Source of the DNA: Paratinospora sagittata
Taxonomy: Eukaryota > Streptophyta > Magnoliopsida > Ranunculales > Menispermaceae
DNA: 64,000 bases
Assembly: GCA_035771175.1 (NCBI GenBank)
Contig: CM069600.1
Coordinates: 277,501 to 341,500, forward strand
Reading direction: 5' to 3'
Shown here: piece by piece, positions 45,501 through 56,027 of the stretch
Position numbering within the stretch: the stretch's first letter is position 1
Layout of the letters: each line of letters starts with the position of its first letter
Notes under the pieces: model-generated
The model's input: only the letters and a program-made list of their open reading frames with translations
The model's database searches: none
Told to the model about the DNA's origin: nothing
Program-made: the position numbers and the translations under genes

Positions 45501-47511
45501 TAAATATGCAATAATCAAGAGCACCTTACAAGTTGCATTATCCAATCTCATGGCAAGAAGGAAGCAAAACCAAATATCAAAATCTAAGAACTGCACTTCA
45601 TAATGTTTATGGTATCTACTTTCCATCTCCTCGCTATATGGTTTTTCCCATTGAAAAAAAAAAAATCTATTTCTACCAATCAAAATAACTATCTTTACAA
45701 TATAACTGCCCATCTAAGAGTTTGATTTTTCACTTTGAGCATAGGTGCATAGAAGAACGATGTTATACAAGATAAACACCACTCTACAGTCTCTACTCCA
45801 AGATAACCCTAAGATTTACAATATGAAACCAATCCCACCCTTCAAGAGTTTGCAATTAGATTCTAATTTAACAACAATGTCATTCTAAATCAAATACATA
45901 TGCTTCATATTCATTCTGATTTCCTCCTAACCAACTTCCATCTTGCCCTCCCTCCAAAAATATATATAAAATAAAATAACAAAAATATAAAACAAATAGA
46001 CCTCCTTAGGGCTACATACAAATCTAATTTATGATCCCATCATAATTGCAAGCAAGCAAAACCTTCAAGCAAACCAGAATGGAGAGGAAAACCAATGAAC
46101 AAGATTGCCTAGTGATTTAAACATCTTATTGAACTTATGGTTCATAAGTCATAAATTAAGAGCAACTTACAAGTTGCATTATGCAATCTCCTGGCAAGAA
46201 AAAGCAAAACCAAGTATCCAAATCTTGCACTTCATAGTGTTAAGGTTTCTATCTCTCGCTATATGGTTTTTTCCAATGGAAATAAATAAACTCTAAATCC
46301 ACCAATTGAAACGCCTATTTTAACGACATTACTAGCCATTGAAGAGTCTGCTTTACACTGTGAGCCCATGGCAGAGAAGAACCAAATTGCACGAGACAAA
46401 GGCCACTCCACAACCAATGCCCTCAAAATCTTCTTTTGAGCGACATGTTCTCTCGACATACATTTTAGTGTTCTAGTGACAAACTAGTTCACGATAGTGA
46501 CAAGATCATGGTTCCCATCCCCTTACATGTGAATTACAAATGGATGCAACAGATGCTAGTGACCAAGTTAATCAGGTTAAACTTAAAAAGTTTATTCAAT
46601 CAACTCAACTAAGCCTTTGCACAACTACATGGGGTTGACTACATGAATCCGCTTTTTCCACTATCTCTATCAAAGGCTAAGTCGGCTTTTAAATTACAAT
46701 TTATAAAAAGCTAAATCTTTATTAATTATCTTTGTCCATATTATTTTAGGTCTTCTTCTACCTCTGTTGTTGTCATATAGTGTTAATAAGTCACTCTTCC
46801 TAATTGGTGGTGCGCCCAAAGGCCTTCATTGTATGTATCTAAATTGCAAACCACCTTATTCAATTTTTTCTCATTTTATTCCAACTTGGGGCTTCTTCTA
46901 CCATTTGAAGAGTATGTTCATTTCTAATTTTATCTTTTAAAATTATAATGTTTACTCCAATACACAACAAAAAAAATTCCTAGACCTAGGATCTCTCAAA
47001 TACATTCAATTTTGGGGCAAATAGTATAAATTGTAAATGATGCAGCAAATGCCAGAGATCTCTCAAAATAAATTATTAGGGCAATCAAAAGAATCACCTT
47101 TCGAGGCAACACGCGGACTTTCTCAATAACATCGTCGGGCTCGAAATCCGGCCGAACCTCCAGCTCAAAAAGCCTCGAAAGAAAGAACGACCGACCGAGA
47201 TGATTCACAAGCTTCCTTATCTGATTAGTCCTCACAGATATCAGTCTCTTATTCCCACCTTCTTCTCCTTTCTCCTGCTCAAACACAATACTCGGCACTC
47301 GTCCCACTTTCCTCTCCTTCGCCGATATGATCTTACCAGAATATGCTCGCGGAATCCCTAGGATCGTCTCGTCGTGCTTCGGATCGGGTTTGGGGAAACC
47401 TGGGAGATACGTGAGTGAATTGATTTCAGGTTCTTGAAGTACAGCTGCTGCTGATTGAGAGAAGCGTCGCAGTTGTGTGGATTTGCAGAGTAAACAGCGA
47501 TTTATCCACAT
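36588..47511 (-). CDS. Organellar bL25-type (L25/TL5/CTC) ribosomal protein
   Basis: bL25 binds 5S rRNA in bacterial-type large subunits; this nuclear copy probably serves mitochondria. Exons are 47098-47511, 38641-38770 and 36588-36808. Joins are phase 0 (PRK / IHLQAGTDA) and phase 1 (LRK-G / AYLNTIKR), summing to 765 bp and 254 residues. The N terminus MWINRCLLCKSTQLRRFSQS resembles a mitochondrial presequence. Further landmarks are IPRAYSGKIISAKERKVGRVPS, NQIRKLVNHLG, RAPQHALLKVEVPLLF, CPADIVPPYIDVDLSELDVG and DLKVHPALKLL, matching the two-domain TL5-like plant proteins. The second intron (in transcript order) is 36809-38640 with a SINE; the first is 38771-47097 (8.3 kb) and holds a foldback element, a broken LINE and other repeats. 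Telobox motifs lie upstream, as is usual for ribosomal protein genes. Confidence 0.92.
37544..37757 (-). mobile_element. SINE with 10-bp TSD in a bL25 intron
   Basis: TATGATACTT occurs at 37544-37553 and 37748-37757. Between them the minus strand has an A-box TTGGTTTAGTGGTTG (37713-37727), a B-box GAGTTCGAGGT (37673-37683) and a terminal poly-A seen as T's from 37554. Confidence 0.82.
39395..39650 (-). mobile_element. Possible retroelement 3' tail
   Basis: On the minus strand a short open end (GTGCTCTTCTTTGGCAAATG...) is followed by a T-rich 3' UTR-like stretch and an ATAAATAAATA tail, suggesting a 5'-truncated retroelement. No target duplication or protein motif confirms it. Confidence 0.25.
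39871..42109. mobile_element. 2.2-kb foldback element with tandemly repeated arms and 5-bp TSD
   Basis: The ends TGATGTAGGACATG (39876) and its near complement CATGTCCTATATCA (ending 42104) are flanked by ATCAC on both sides (39871-39875, 42105-42109). The left arm has three copies of a ~204-bp unit, with the marker CTATTTTCTAGTTAAG at 39947, 40149 and 40355. The right arm has about two inverted copies (41640-42080). The middle (about 40530-41640) has no recognisable transposase. It lies in the large bL25 intron. Confidence 0.8.
42465..44936 (+). pseudogene. 5'-truncated, broken LINE (RT and zf-RVT regions)
   Basis: Reading through frameshifts and stops, the order is that of LINE ORF2 from mid-reverse transcriptase to the 3' end. 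First comes KAPGPDGFS (about 42536-42562), then RPISLVTNLYKIISK, then FKVDFAKAYDMVDW with the RT Asp. Next come a degraded YVDD-type segment near 43220-43250, LKVNMAKCQ, KYLGPPLGG and GRLALVKAV. The zinc-binding RVT C-terminal region follows: FHFWEDKWLGD, KVFGWLLALRRLNTLDLL and CCLICLQADEDSNHLFLHC. A 3' UTR and a 13-A tail end it. There are several breaks, so it is dead. A target duplication was not found. Confidence 0.9.
45510..46440. repeat. Diverged direct duplication (~230-250 bp) in the bL25 intron
   Basis: The segment at about 45510-45765 (AAGAGCACCTTACAAGTTGC... CGCTATATGGTTTTT...) is repeated in the same orientation at about 46157-46390. Order is conserved, with many substitutions and small indels. 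The copies are about 640 bp apart. Confidence 0.65.
46585..46912 (-). mobile_element. RTE-clade LINE 3'-end fragment
   Basis: The best preserved of the RTE tails. The plus strand has CAACTCAACTAAGCC, GGGGTTGACTACATGAATCC and TATTTTAGGTCTTCTTC, the antisense of RTE C termini (minus-strand pieces resemble RGRRRPKIIW and KRIHVVNP). It lies in the bL25 intron. Confidence 0.65.
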
Positions 47512-48204
47512 TTGGAAGCGATAGATTGTCGAACAAATGGATTACGAAGTCTTTTTTTTTTTTTTTTTGAAAGTAGAATTGAATCTGAGAAGAATTTAAA
47601 ATCCAAACCTCATTTCGAACTGGTTTTGGAAGCTCAGATTTCGTGTGGATTAGGGTTTCGGTTTGTTTCGTTCTCTCGCAGTCTGCTTTGGCTTGAGAAG
47701 AAGAAGATCAGAACGGCTCTTGAAGAGTGCTGCTTAACCGAGACTGGCAAGAGGGTTTAGTGAAAGGGTTTTTGAAAATAGTAATAAAAATAAGGGTTTT
47801 TGAAGTTTTAATGTTCCTACCCCATCTCAAAAAAATATTTTTTTTATTTAAAACACCCTTGAATGATTTTTCTAAACTACCCTCAAATTAAATTTATTTT
47901 TACTTAACCCTATTTTTACTAAATTTACCTTATCATAAACTTCTATACTATTCATCATCTTCATCCCACAAACCCTAAACCCTTCATCTTCATCCCGTAA
48001 CCCTAAACCATTCTTCTATTATAATGTTCCTACAATTATCTTCATACCCTTCTTTCTTTAAACACTCTTTATAAGATTTTACCGACATTTTTTAGTAGTT
48101 TTCTCAAATATGTAGAAACCTCCAAGTAATTAAAACATTCGATCTTCACACCATTTAAAAGCATAATGGCGGATGATTCAAGTTGTGATGAAGTTTAGTA
48201 ATCT
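47512..48204 (-). promoter_or_regulatory. bL25 upstream region with telobox motifs
   Basis: Telobox words AAACCCTA(A) appear on the minus strand near 47650-47658, about 140 bp before the ATG. Complementary-strand copies are at 47970-47982 and 47998-48009. Teloboxes are enriched in plant ribosomal protein promoters. No clear TATA box was seen. Confidence 0.45.
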
Positions 48205-49105
48205 TTAATGAGTTTTTTGTAATTTTTGTAGGTTTTTTTTTTGTGTATTCTAGGTTTTAAATAAAAAAAAATTGTTATCGGTTCGAGCCTGCATGCCCGA
48301 ACCTATGACATAAGGTTCAGTCGGGTATGACCGAACCTTATATTTTCAGGTTTTTTCGAGGGGATGACCCCTCTAGTAAGTTATGGTGGTGGTCTAACTT
48401 GTTTGTTGGTATTTTTTGTGATTTTTTATGCAACTTGTATGTCAACGCACTATTAACCCCGATAGTGCTGCCTATCGATGGCAAACGGTACACCAACGCT
48501 CAAATGAAGTTGAAGGTACGTCGAAATGGGCTCATGTCACTTCAAGGACCATGAATATATAATTGTCACACGAATATCCTTAAAAACAACAAAAAATATG
48601 AGGTTCGGTGGGACAAGACTGAACTTGTGTATAATGTTCAGTATTGTCCAACCGAACCTACCCATTAGGTTCAATCGTGTCTTACCGTGGTAATTATACA
48701 TTCATGGCCCTTGAAGCGACATGAGCCCATTTCAACGTACCTTCCACTTCGTTTGAGCATTGGTGTACCGTTTGCCACCGATAGACAACACTATAGGGGT
48801 TAACGGTGCGTTGGCATACAAGTTGCATCGAAAACCACAACACCAACAACACAAGTTAGACCACCACCATAACTTACTAGAAGGGTTATCCCTTCAAAAA
48901 AACCTAAAAATATAAGGTTCGGTCGGGTTTGACCGAACCTAATGCATAGGTTCGGTTGAGGCCTACCGAACCTGTTGTCATAGATTCGGTAGGACCTGAC
49001 CTAACCTATTGTCATAGATTCGGGCACGTAGGCCCGAACCGATAACAATTTTTTTTTCATTTAAAACCCATAAGACACAAAAAACACACACAAAAAATTG
49101 CCAAA
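48205..49105. repeat. Long near-palindrome (~450-bp arms)
   Basis: Arms pair throughout. GTTTTAAATAAAAAAAAATT then GTTATCGGTTCGAGCC (from about 48253) is complemented by GGCCCGAACCGATAAC ending near 49047. TCATGTCACTTCAAGGACCATGAA (described as 48530-48554) pairs with the complementary block at about 48701-48726. The centre is a small hairpin (about 48600-48659) with AGGTTCGGTGGGACAA against TTGTCCAACCGAACCT. Short AGGTTCGG / CCGAACCT hairpins also occur inside the arms. No protein is encoded. Confidence 0.8.
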
Positions 49106-51290
49106 AAAGCTTGATTTGAAGGTCTTTGCGTTAGGGTTCGTTTGACAATTTTTTGGACGAAATGGTTTGTATTGTAGAAGAATAAGAAAATGTTTGTATC
49201 GAAGAAGAAGAAGAGGAAGAACAAGAACAAGAACGACAATGACGGAATCGAGCTTGAAGAAACGGTAATGGCGGAAATAGAATAGGGTTTGACGGATTTT
49301 TTTTTTGTTTGAATCAGTAATTTTTTTTTCTTTTTGAAATTAAGGGTTATTTTATGGAGTGTTGGGCATTTTTTTGAGAATCAAAAAAATGGATTACTAT
49401 TTGGTGTGGTAGAAAGAATAAATGCGGTACGAGGAGTAATTATTGTGGTATATTTAGTTGCTACCTAAAAATAATAGTTTTGAATTAATAAAATTACGAA
49501 AAATAATATATAATGTTGTTTTAAAGGTTAAAGTGAAAGGGCTTTTTTTTTTTTACAAACAAGGGGTTGATTTGTTGGTTCGTGTACGAAGTGCGGTTGA
49601 GATACTTATTATGAGTTTGAGCCTGCCCTTTATCTATTCCTTTTGAGAGAAGTCTTTGCCCTTACAAATCCTCAAATCCAGAAGGAATAATCTCGCCCCA
49701 AATGAGAGGAGAACACCTGTCAAATGCCGAAAAACTGGTACCAATAAAATAGTAATAATAAAGGCTCCATTTTTTAATTTTTATTTTCAAAAAAAGAAAT
49801 TTTATTTTAACATTCAAATAAATTGTTTGATTTAAAATGTCGAAATGATAAAATATTAAAAACTTAAAGGGTAAATTTTATTTATATGTAAAAATTAAAG
49901 TTATAACTATAAGGTGTGGTTTGGAAGAGTTTTTCCAAAATGTTTTTAAAGCAAAAACACTTTTAGAAGTGTTGGGCAACACCTATTTTTAGCTAAATTG
50001 TGATGAAAAAGATTAATTTTATGATTTTAGAAGAAACTAAGAAAGGTCAACTTTTCCTATAAGCATTTCTTGAAAAAACGCTTTTGAAAAAACTCTCACA
50101 AGTAAGCCTTAATAAGTAGATTAGTGATTAAATAAAACAAATTTAAAGTATATAAATATCTTAATACAAAATGCAATTTATTTGATAAATAAAATGCTTT
50201 AAGAATTCCAAAGGTATTTATTTTCTAACACGTTTATTCATTTATAGAATGTAATGTTATTTATTAATGTAACAATAGAGGCCAAAAAAAGACTACAAAT
50301 AATATAAATAGAGATAATTACGAAAAATTTAATTTTTTATAATTTTAGTGCCGACTTAGCTTTTAATTGAGTAAAATGAAAAAAATAAATTCATGTAGTT
50401 GACTCAGTATAGGTAAGAATTAGCTTGGTTGAGTTGAATGCTATATATTAATATCAGATTTATTAATTAAAATCATTTTTTTGGGTAAAAAATGCAACTA
50501 CTTAAGTTTAATAAATAAATAAATAATTGATAGCCTGTTATGAATCATATTATGATGTTGTTCAAATTTGGTACAAAACACAATTATTTTAAATATTGTT
50601 TAAAAACATTGTAAAAAAAAAAAAATTGTTTAAAAAAATAATTAGTGTGAAAATACTAAGAATGTGAATTGGTTAAAACTGTGAAATCAAACCGGATCAA
50701 TAAGTTTGGTTTAATTTTTAATAAGTTCGTTTGGGTTAGGTTTGAAAAAAAGTACAACTCTATTGGTTTGGTTAATTTTGGTTATGATTTAAGGTTTTAA
50801 AAATTAATTTAAAATCAACCGATCTGATTTCACAATAATAAAAATATATATGTTAATATTTAATTTTTAACGTCTAATATTCTTTTATGATACGGACATT
50901 GACATAAAAAAACAGATAGTCATCTTATATATTATAAATATTATTTTAAAATTGTGAAATATTTATTAAAAAAGTTAAGATTATTTCACATATAAGCATA
51001 TAATTAATTATTTTAATTTATTTAATATACGTATATTTTAAATTTTAAACAAATCAATCTAATTAAATGGAGCTGAACTAATTATATTTGAACCCAACTA
51101 GGCTAAGGTTAAGCATTAAATGGACCAAATTAAACTTAATTATTTACTTTAAAATAAATTTTGACGGCAAACGGGAAAAAGCTCCAAACTCGTGACACGA
51201 GGTTCACGCTCATAGGTCTGTTGTGCGTGCTTCAGCTTTACGACGAAACTACCCTTACATTTCGCAGAATTCAACGAAAATGCCACTGTC
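49106..51290. other. Gene-free AT-rich region before the NF-YC promoter
   Basis: No gene is supportable. It contains a MITE-like copy (49911-50112), a short plus-strand RTE tail (about 50385-50445, CATGTAGTTGACTC then TTGGTTGAGTTGAATG), and a degraded GGTTTGGTT-type MITE at about 50670-50840. Confidence 0.5.
49911..50112 (+). mobile_element. MITE-like element, family member 2
   Basis: It matches 6405-6602 in layout: GTTTGGAAGAGTTTTTCC, AAGCAAAAACACTTTTAG, AAGTGTT and a CTCTCAC end. The two copies are diverged but collinear. Confidence 0.45.
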
Positions 51291-51292
51291 GT

Positions 51293-51517
51293 CACGTGGT
51301 CATCTTCTTCTTCTTCGAACGTTGGCAATGGTAGTAGTATTACTACGCAACTTGTAAGAGAACAGAGGCATCGTTGTTCTGGCGAGAGGAACCAACGTCG
51401 TTCTGCCACGTGTACGACACCGGGCAAACGCTTTCCACTCTCCGAAGCCTTTCATGCTGACACGTGGCACCACCACCATTACTCGATTCACTCCGACTAC
51501 TTCATTACTATATAAAG
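51293..51517 (+). promoter_or_regulatory. NF-YC promoter: three G-boxes and a TATA box
   Basis: CACGTG occurs at 51293-51298, 51407-51412 and 51461-51466, and CTATATAAAG at 51508-51517. The TATA places the transcription start near 51540, ahead of a CT-rich leader. G-boxes suggest bZIP, bHLH or PIF control. Confidence 0.6.
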
Positions 51518-53468
51518 GAAGGAATCCCTCTGTTGCATTGAGACTCAGATTTCTCTGTCTCTCTTCTTCTTCTTCTCGTTATCTTCAGCTACAGCTGAGA
51601 TTTTTCTTCGGTAAATGGTTTGTTTCTACAGTCTCTAATGGAACAAATCTTTCTGGTGTATTGATTTGTTATTTATTTTTCAGTTTCGTTGTTGTTGTTG
51701 TTGTTGTCGGAGCTTTTGCTGGTTTTGATTCGATCTTTATTTGAGGTTTATTGGAGATGGAACGAAGAATCTGTTGTTTCTTCTTTAGTTTGATAAGTTT
51801 TGAGCCAATGATGGTTGATTGTTAGTGGTGGAGATGACTTGAAAAGTTGAATATATATCTAGAAGGAAAACCTAGTTTTTTGCAGTTGCTGCTGTTGTTG
51901 TTGTTCTTTTAATTTCGAGTTTAAGTGTCTGATGATCTGAAATGATACACGCAAGTATGTTATATGTGCATGCAGTTCTGGTAAGTGTCAAAACTTGTTG
52001 TTAACTCTTTCCGATGGAAGATTTTATGTGCATGCAGCGGTATGTGTGAGGATTTTGAGCATTTTTTCTAGTAGTTGTCGTTATTAATGGATTTCATAAA
52101 TTTTGTAAGCTCGTTTCTGCATAAATTTTTCAAGATCAAGGAAAATAGAGAATGATGTGATTGACTCTGATTTCTGGATGTATTGGCAGTGATGATGAAT
52201 GGTCACAAGGACAAGGGAATGAAATTCATCAGCAACTGAGAGTAGAGAGTCGACCATTAAAAAGAGGTCTTATGATCTTGAAGGTACAGATTTTTCATTC
52301 GATTAAAGAACTCTGATATTATACAACACAATTAGATTTCATAACAATTGTAATTTTGAGGTGCAACTCATTGACTTTAACGAACTAAAAGTGTCTTGAA
52401 ATAAGTAAACCTACACGAAATCTGGCTTCGTAGATGGAGACACTGAATCTGAGCTTGAGCTCAAATTTGCTGTAGTCATGCGAATTGGGAATTGCTATGG
52501 CAGAGCACCTAGAAGCCTGAATGGGGGAATTTGGAGTGGTTAGAGTTGAGGAGAAGGGTCATCTTAGAGAGAATTTTGTTTGGTTTTTGAGGGTCCGTGG
52601 ATTAAACAGGAATTCCCCAACTTTTCTTCCTCATCTAATTGTATTAATTGAGTCTTTTGGAGGAATTCATTGTGAATACTCTGTTCATCTACTATTTATC
52701 TCTAGAGCAATGCTAGAGGGATTGATACAGTATTATGTGCCTTAACATTGACTGTTTGGTGCTTTCACCTTCATGATCCATTTCTAATCTCTAGTAGCTC
52801 ATCGTATGTGCTTGGCTACCTACAAAAGACATCAATTCCCATATGAAGTGCAGGGTCTCTATTCCTCTCTACTTAGATTTTAAAACCATCTCTTTTTTAG
52901 TTGTTGAATCTCTATTGTGTAAGAGGAGCAAGAAGAAGATTGGAGAGAAGACTGTAAAAGAGAGGTGCACTAATCTTAAATTTCTTCTTACTCTTCTTTA
53001 CAAGGTTGCGATCCAGACAAGTATGTTCCTTACACTCTCTAATTGGATTTTGTTAGCTTTTTGTTCTCCTCACACTCTTATTGGCTGTTTGACATGTAAA
53101 ATATTGCATGATTTCATGCTATCACCACATTCTTTTGTTCATTTTATTGAACTAAGAAAATGTCACTTGCTAATGATTTTGTGGGAGCTTTGCATTCACT
53201 TTTGATGTTCGTTAGTATGTGCGTGCTATGATTTCTAGAAGGGAACTAGCATGCATCACTTAATGCATGTTGAATGTATACTTTGGATCATCTCCACTAT
53301 GTTCTCTTCCTGTAGTGGCTAATTGCTTATTCTCACATGGTATGTCATATGATTTTACTTTATAGTTGGTTATGTACTTTGCTTTGAACTTTATTGATTA
53401 TACTTTCATGGGATATATCTTTGTACGTGCATCAAATTAGAACAGTAGACTTAAAAAAAGGACAACTA

Positions 53469-53612
53469 GCACTCGGGGCTCCCACTATTTTGGAGTTTGG
53501 GGAATGAATGATGTATGCAGCCTTATCTCCTATTGAAAGGGCTATTTCTAATTCAAACCTGTGACCTCTAGGTCACAATGGAACAACCTTGGCCGTTGGG
53601 TCAAGGCCTTCC
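53469..53612 (-). mobile_element. Au-type SINE fragment
   Basis: The plus strand reads as the complement of the widespread Au SINE. Recognisable words are GGGGCTCCCACTATTTTGG, GTATGCAGCCTTATC, the B-box region (AATTCAAACCTGTGACCT) and the head (TTGGGTCAAGGC). It lies in the NF-YC leader intron. Confidence 0.65.
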
Positions 53613-54376
53613 ATTCGGATTCATGGGATATTAGATTGACGAAAACCTCGAATGGCTAAGCTTGAATGCAAATCCTCGGGTGATCATAGGTATATCAATG
53701 TTGCTTGATTTCAGTTCCAATGGCCAAATTTCCCTTGAGTCACTGTGCCATTAGATTGCATTCTCTGTGAGTTTGGTCCTTAAACTTGGTGATGGGGCAA
53801 GGCATATATGAAATGTGGTGTTCCCAAAAGTCTACAGAGATTGGGTTGAAGACCACGAGGTAGTCTTCAAAATTTTGGGAATTGGCAAGGCATAGGTGAA
53901 TGGAAGTGCTTTCAACCTTGTAATGTATTGATTTCATGAACTATGGATTCCATTGGTCTAGGATTTCATGTTCTGTTGAATTAATGATCAGCATGTGCTC
54001 ATGTGTGTTGCATTTTATAAGCATCCAAGTCATCCACTTGGTTTCTAAGCATGCAATGTCTCTAATGTAGAATAGATAGCTGGTTCAAACTGAAGATGGA
54101 AAGGGGCCATGTATATAATCAGACAATATTATGAAGATGGCATTTGATTTTCTTAAGAAATTTTTTTAGTTTTTATTTTTTATTATTTTTTATGTTCTTT
54201 TGTGGACTCGTAATCATCCTCATCCCATGTACTTAGATAAAAGCTTTTGTTCAGTGGAATGTAGTTGAGCTTTGAATGGAGTGATATGGTTTGGGATTTG
54301 AATTAATGTGATATAGCAACAAAGGCGACACCCATTAACAGATAGCTGATTCAAATTGAAGATTGAATGGGTGGTG

Positions 54377-54687
54377 ACGTGTATTAGAAACCACTTGACC
54401 CAAAAGCTATAACTTTCATAAGGGTCCAACAATGCATATCAAGCTATCATTAACACTCCCCCTCACGTCTAGCCCCATCCTGCACGTGGAGAGCCAAAAG
54501 AGAAACAGAAGAAGAGAAATGCCAATTATGCAAATGGGGAATATGCAAATGTCAATAACGAGACTTGATCTTAAGACCTCTTGCAAAATCAAAGTTCTGA
54601 TAACTATATTAGAAACCACTTAATCCAAAAGCTATAGCTTTTAGATAAGAGCCCAACAATGCATATCAAACTATTATCAACAATGTG
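54377..54687 (-). mobile_element. TRIM retrotransposon with ~75-bp LTRs
   Basis: Direct repeats at 54382-54455 and 54607-54682 both run from TATTAGAAACCACTT to TCAACA or TTAACA. On the minus strand they are LTRs starting TGTT. Next to the 5' LTR the minus strand has TAGTTATCAGAAC, a degraded initiator-Met tRNA primer-binding site. A purine-rich tract precedes the other LTR. Flanks ACGTG and ATGTG fit a 5-bp duplication. The interior is 151 bp and non-coding. Confidence 0.82.
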
Positions 54688-55262
54688 CACTATTTTCAGA
54701 TGATCATAACTATCTTTCCTTACAATTCATGCATACCATATATGGAAGGAATCAAGTGTACTGTGAATTGAGGTCAAAAGAGACAGTTTCACTGGACTAA
54801 TAAAAAAGTCCATGTGATTATATTTTAGATTGGTTAATTTTTATTAGGATTTGGTGGTTTCTATTATGTTTTAAGACTGAATTGGGCTTCTGAGTCTAAA
54901 GTCAGTCATGATGTAACAACTGAATGAATAATAAACTTAAAAGTATTAGAATTGTTATTTTCTAGATTTCTTTCTCATTATCTCCCCTTACATCTAAGGC
55001 ACTCTTTCTCAATGACTCAAAAACTGTTTTAACTTTTTTATTTTTTCCCCCCCTCAAACTGACCATGCATAGCCAAAATTTATCGGAGTCCAAAATTTTT
55101 CATTGCACGTCAATTTGGATGGTGCTAGGTTACTTTAATTTGTTGCTATATGTTGCAGGATTCTAATATTAATCAAGGACACTGGTAATCTTTCATCCAT
55201 TCAAAGAATGCTATGAGAGGATACAAATTACAAGCTAAAGAAGAGTTTTCTGGATAACAATC

Positions 55263-56027
55263 ATGGATCAATCTGAGCAACAACAAATGCAGCAACAGCC
55301 GCAGCCGGTGATGGAAGTGGTAAGTACTACAGCTCCCTACCAGACCTCTCCAATGGCAGCTTCAGTGCCTTCACCAAGTCAGCAGCCTGCCATCAATTTC
55401 TCCACTTCCCAACAGCGACAGCAACTAGCTTACCAACAAGCCCAGCACTTCCACCAGCAACAACACCAACAACAGCACCAGCAGGTTCAGGTTTTCTGGG
55501 CCAACCAGAACCAAGAGATTGAGCAAATGAGCGACTTCAAGAATCACAGCCTCCCACTTGCCCGGATCAAGAAAATTATGAAGGCCGACGAGGATGTTCG
55601 AATGATATCAGCCGAAGCTCCAGTTATATTTTCCAAGGCCTGCGAGATGTTCATCTTGGAGCTGACTCTTCGCTCATGGATCCACACCGAGGAGAACAAG
55701 CGCAGGACACTGCAAAAGAATGATATAGCCGCTGCCGTTACAAGAACCGACATATTTGATTTCTTGGTAGACATTGTCCCAAGAGACGAGCTCAAGGAGG
55801 ATGGCCTTGGTATACCACGCGCAAGTACTCTTCAGGATTCTATACCATACTACTACATGCCCTCACAACATCCATCCCAAGTCGGAATTCCCGGTGGCAT
55901 TCCTGCTGGAGTGCTCTATACCGCGCAGCAGCAGCCTTGCCCGCCACTAGCTTACATGCCTTGGCCACACCCACCTCAGCAACAACAGCCAATCCAGCAG
56001 CCACAACAACTGAAGACAGACACGTGA
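55263..56027 (+). CDS. NF-YC subunit of the CCAAT-binding factor
   Basis: An intronless CDS of 254 residues. NF-YC pairs with NF-YB through histone folds and then with NF-YA, or with CONSTANS-type proteins, to regulate transcription in the nucleus; this clade is linked to flowering, light and ABA responses. The N terminus is Gln-rich. The histone fold runs from about residue 96 to 181: LPLARIKKIMK (97-107), DEDVRMISAEAPVIFSKACE, FILELTLRSWIHTEENKRRT and NDIAAAVTRTDIFDFLVDIV. A Pro/Gln-rich C terminus follows (YYYMPSQ, MPWPHPPQQQQP). It is closest to the NF-YC1/3/4/9 group, member not assigned. The ATG at 55263 follows the uORFs, and the protein begins in the family style (MDQ). Confidence 0.95.
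   Translation: MDQSEQQQMQQQPQPVMEVVSTTAPYQTSPMAASVPSPSQQPAINFSTSQQRQQLAYQQAQHFHQQQHQQQHQQVQVFWANQNQEIEQMSDFKNHSLPLARIKKIMKADEDVRMISAEAPVIFSKACEMFILELTLRSWIHTEENKRRTLQKNDIAAAVTRTDIFDFLVDIVPRDELKEDGLGIPRASTLQDSIPYYYMPSQHPSQVGIPGGIPAGVLYTAQQQPCPPLAYMPWPHPPQQQQPIQQPQQLKTDT

Larger units (their letters stand above)
51540..55262 (+). other. Spliced 5' leader of the NF-YC gene, with uORFs
   Basis: Predicted untranslated exons are about 51540-51610 (donor GTAAAT), 52190-52283 (acceptor GGCAG, donor GTACAG) and 55159-55262 (acceptor TTGCAG). The middle exon has a uORF at 52192-52239 (15 codons). The last exon has ATGCTATGA (55208-55216), whose stop overlaps a 14-codon uORF at 55213-55257 that ends 5 bp before the main ATG. 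The exon structure is inferred from splice signals only. The second intron holds a SINE and a TRIM. Confidence 0.5.

Noticed and set aside
47512..47760. 82-codon plus-strand frame divergent from bL25
   Set aside because: It begins at the bL25 start region and contains its presumed leader and teloboxes. No protein similarity.
48327..48554. 75-codon open frame in the long palindrome
   Set aside because: It lies in one arm of an inverted repeat, resembles no family, and the other arm does not keep the frame.
52843..53205. 120-codon open frame between NF-YC leader exons
   Set aside because: Composition is that of AT-rich intron sequence, with no recognisable motif and no splice partners.
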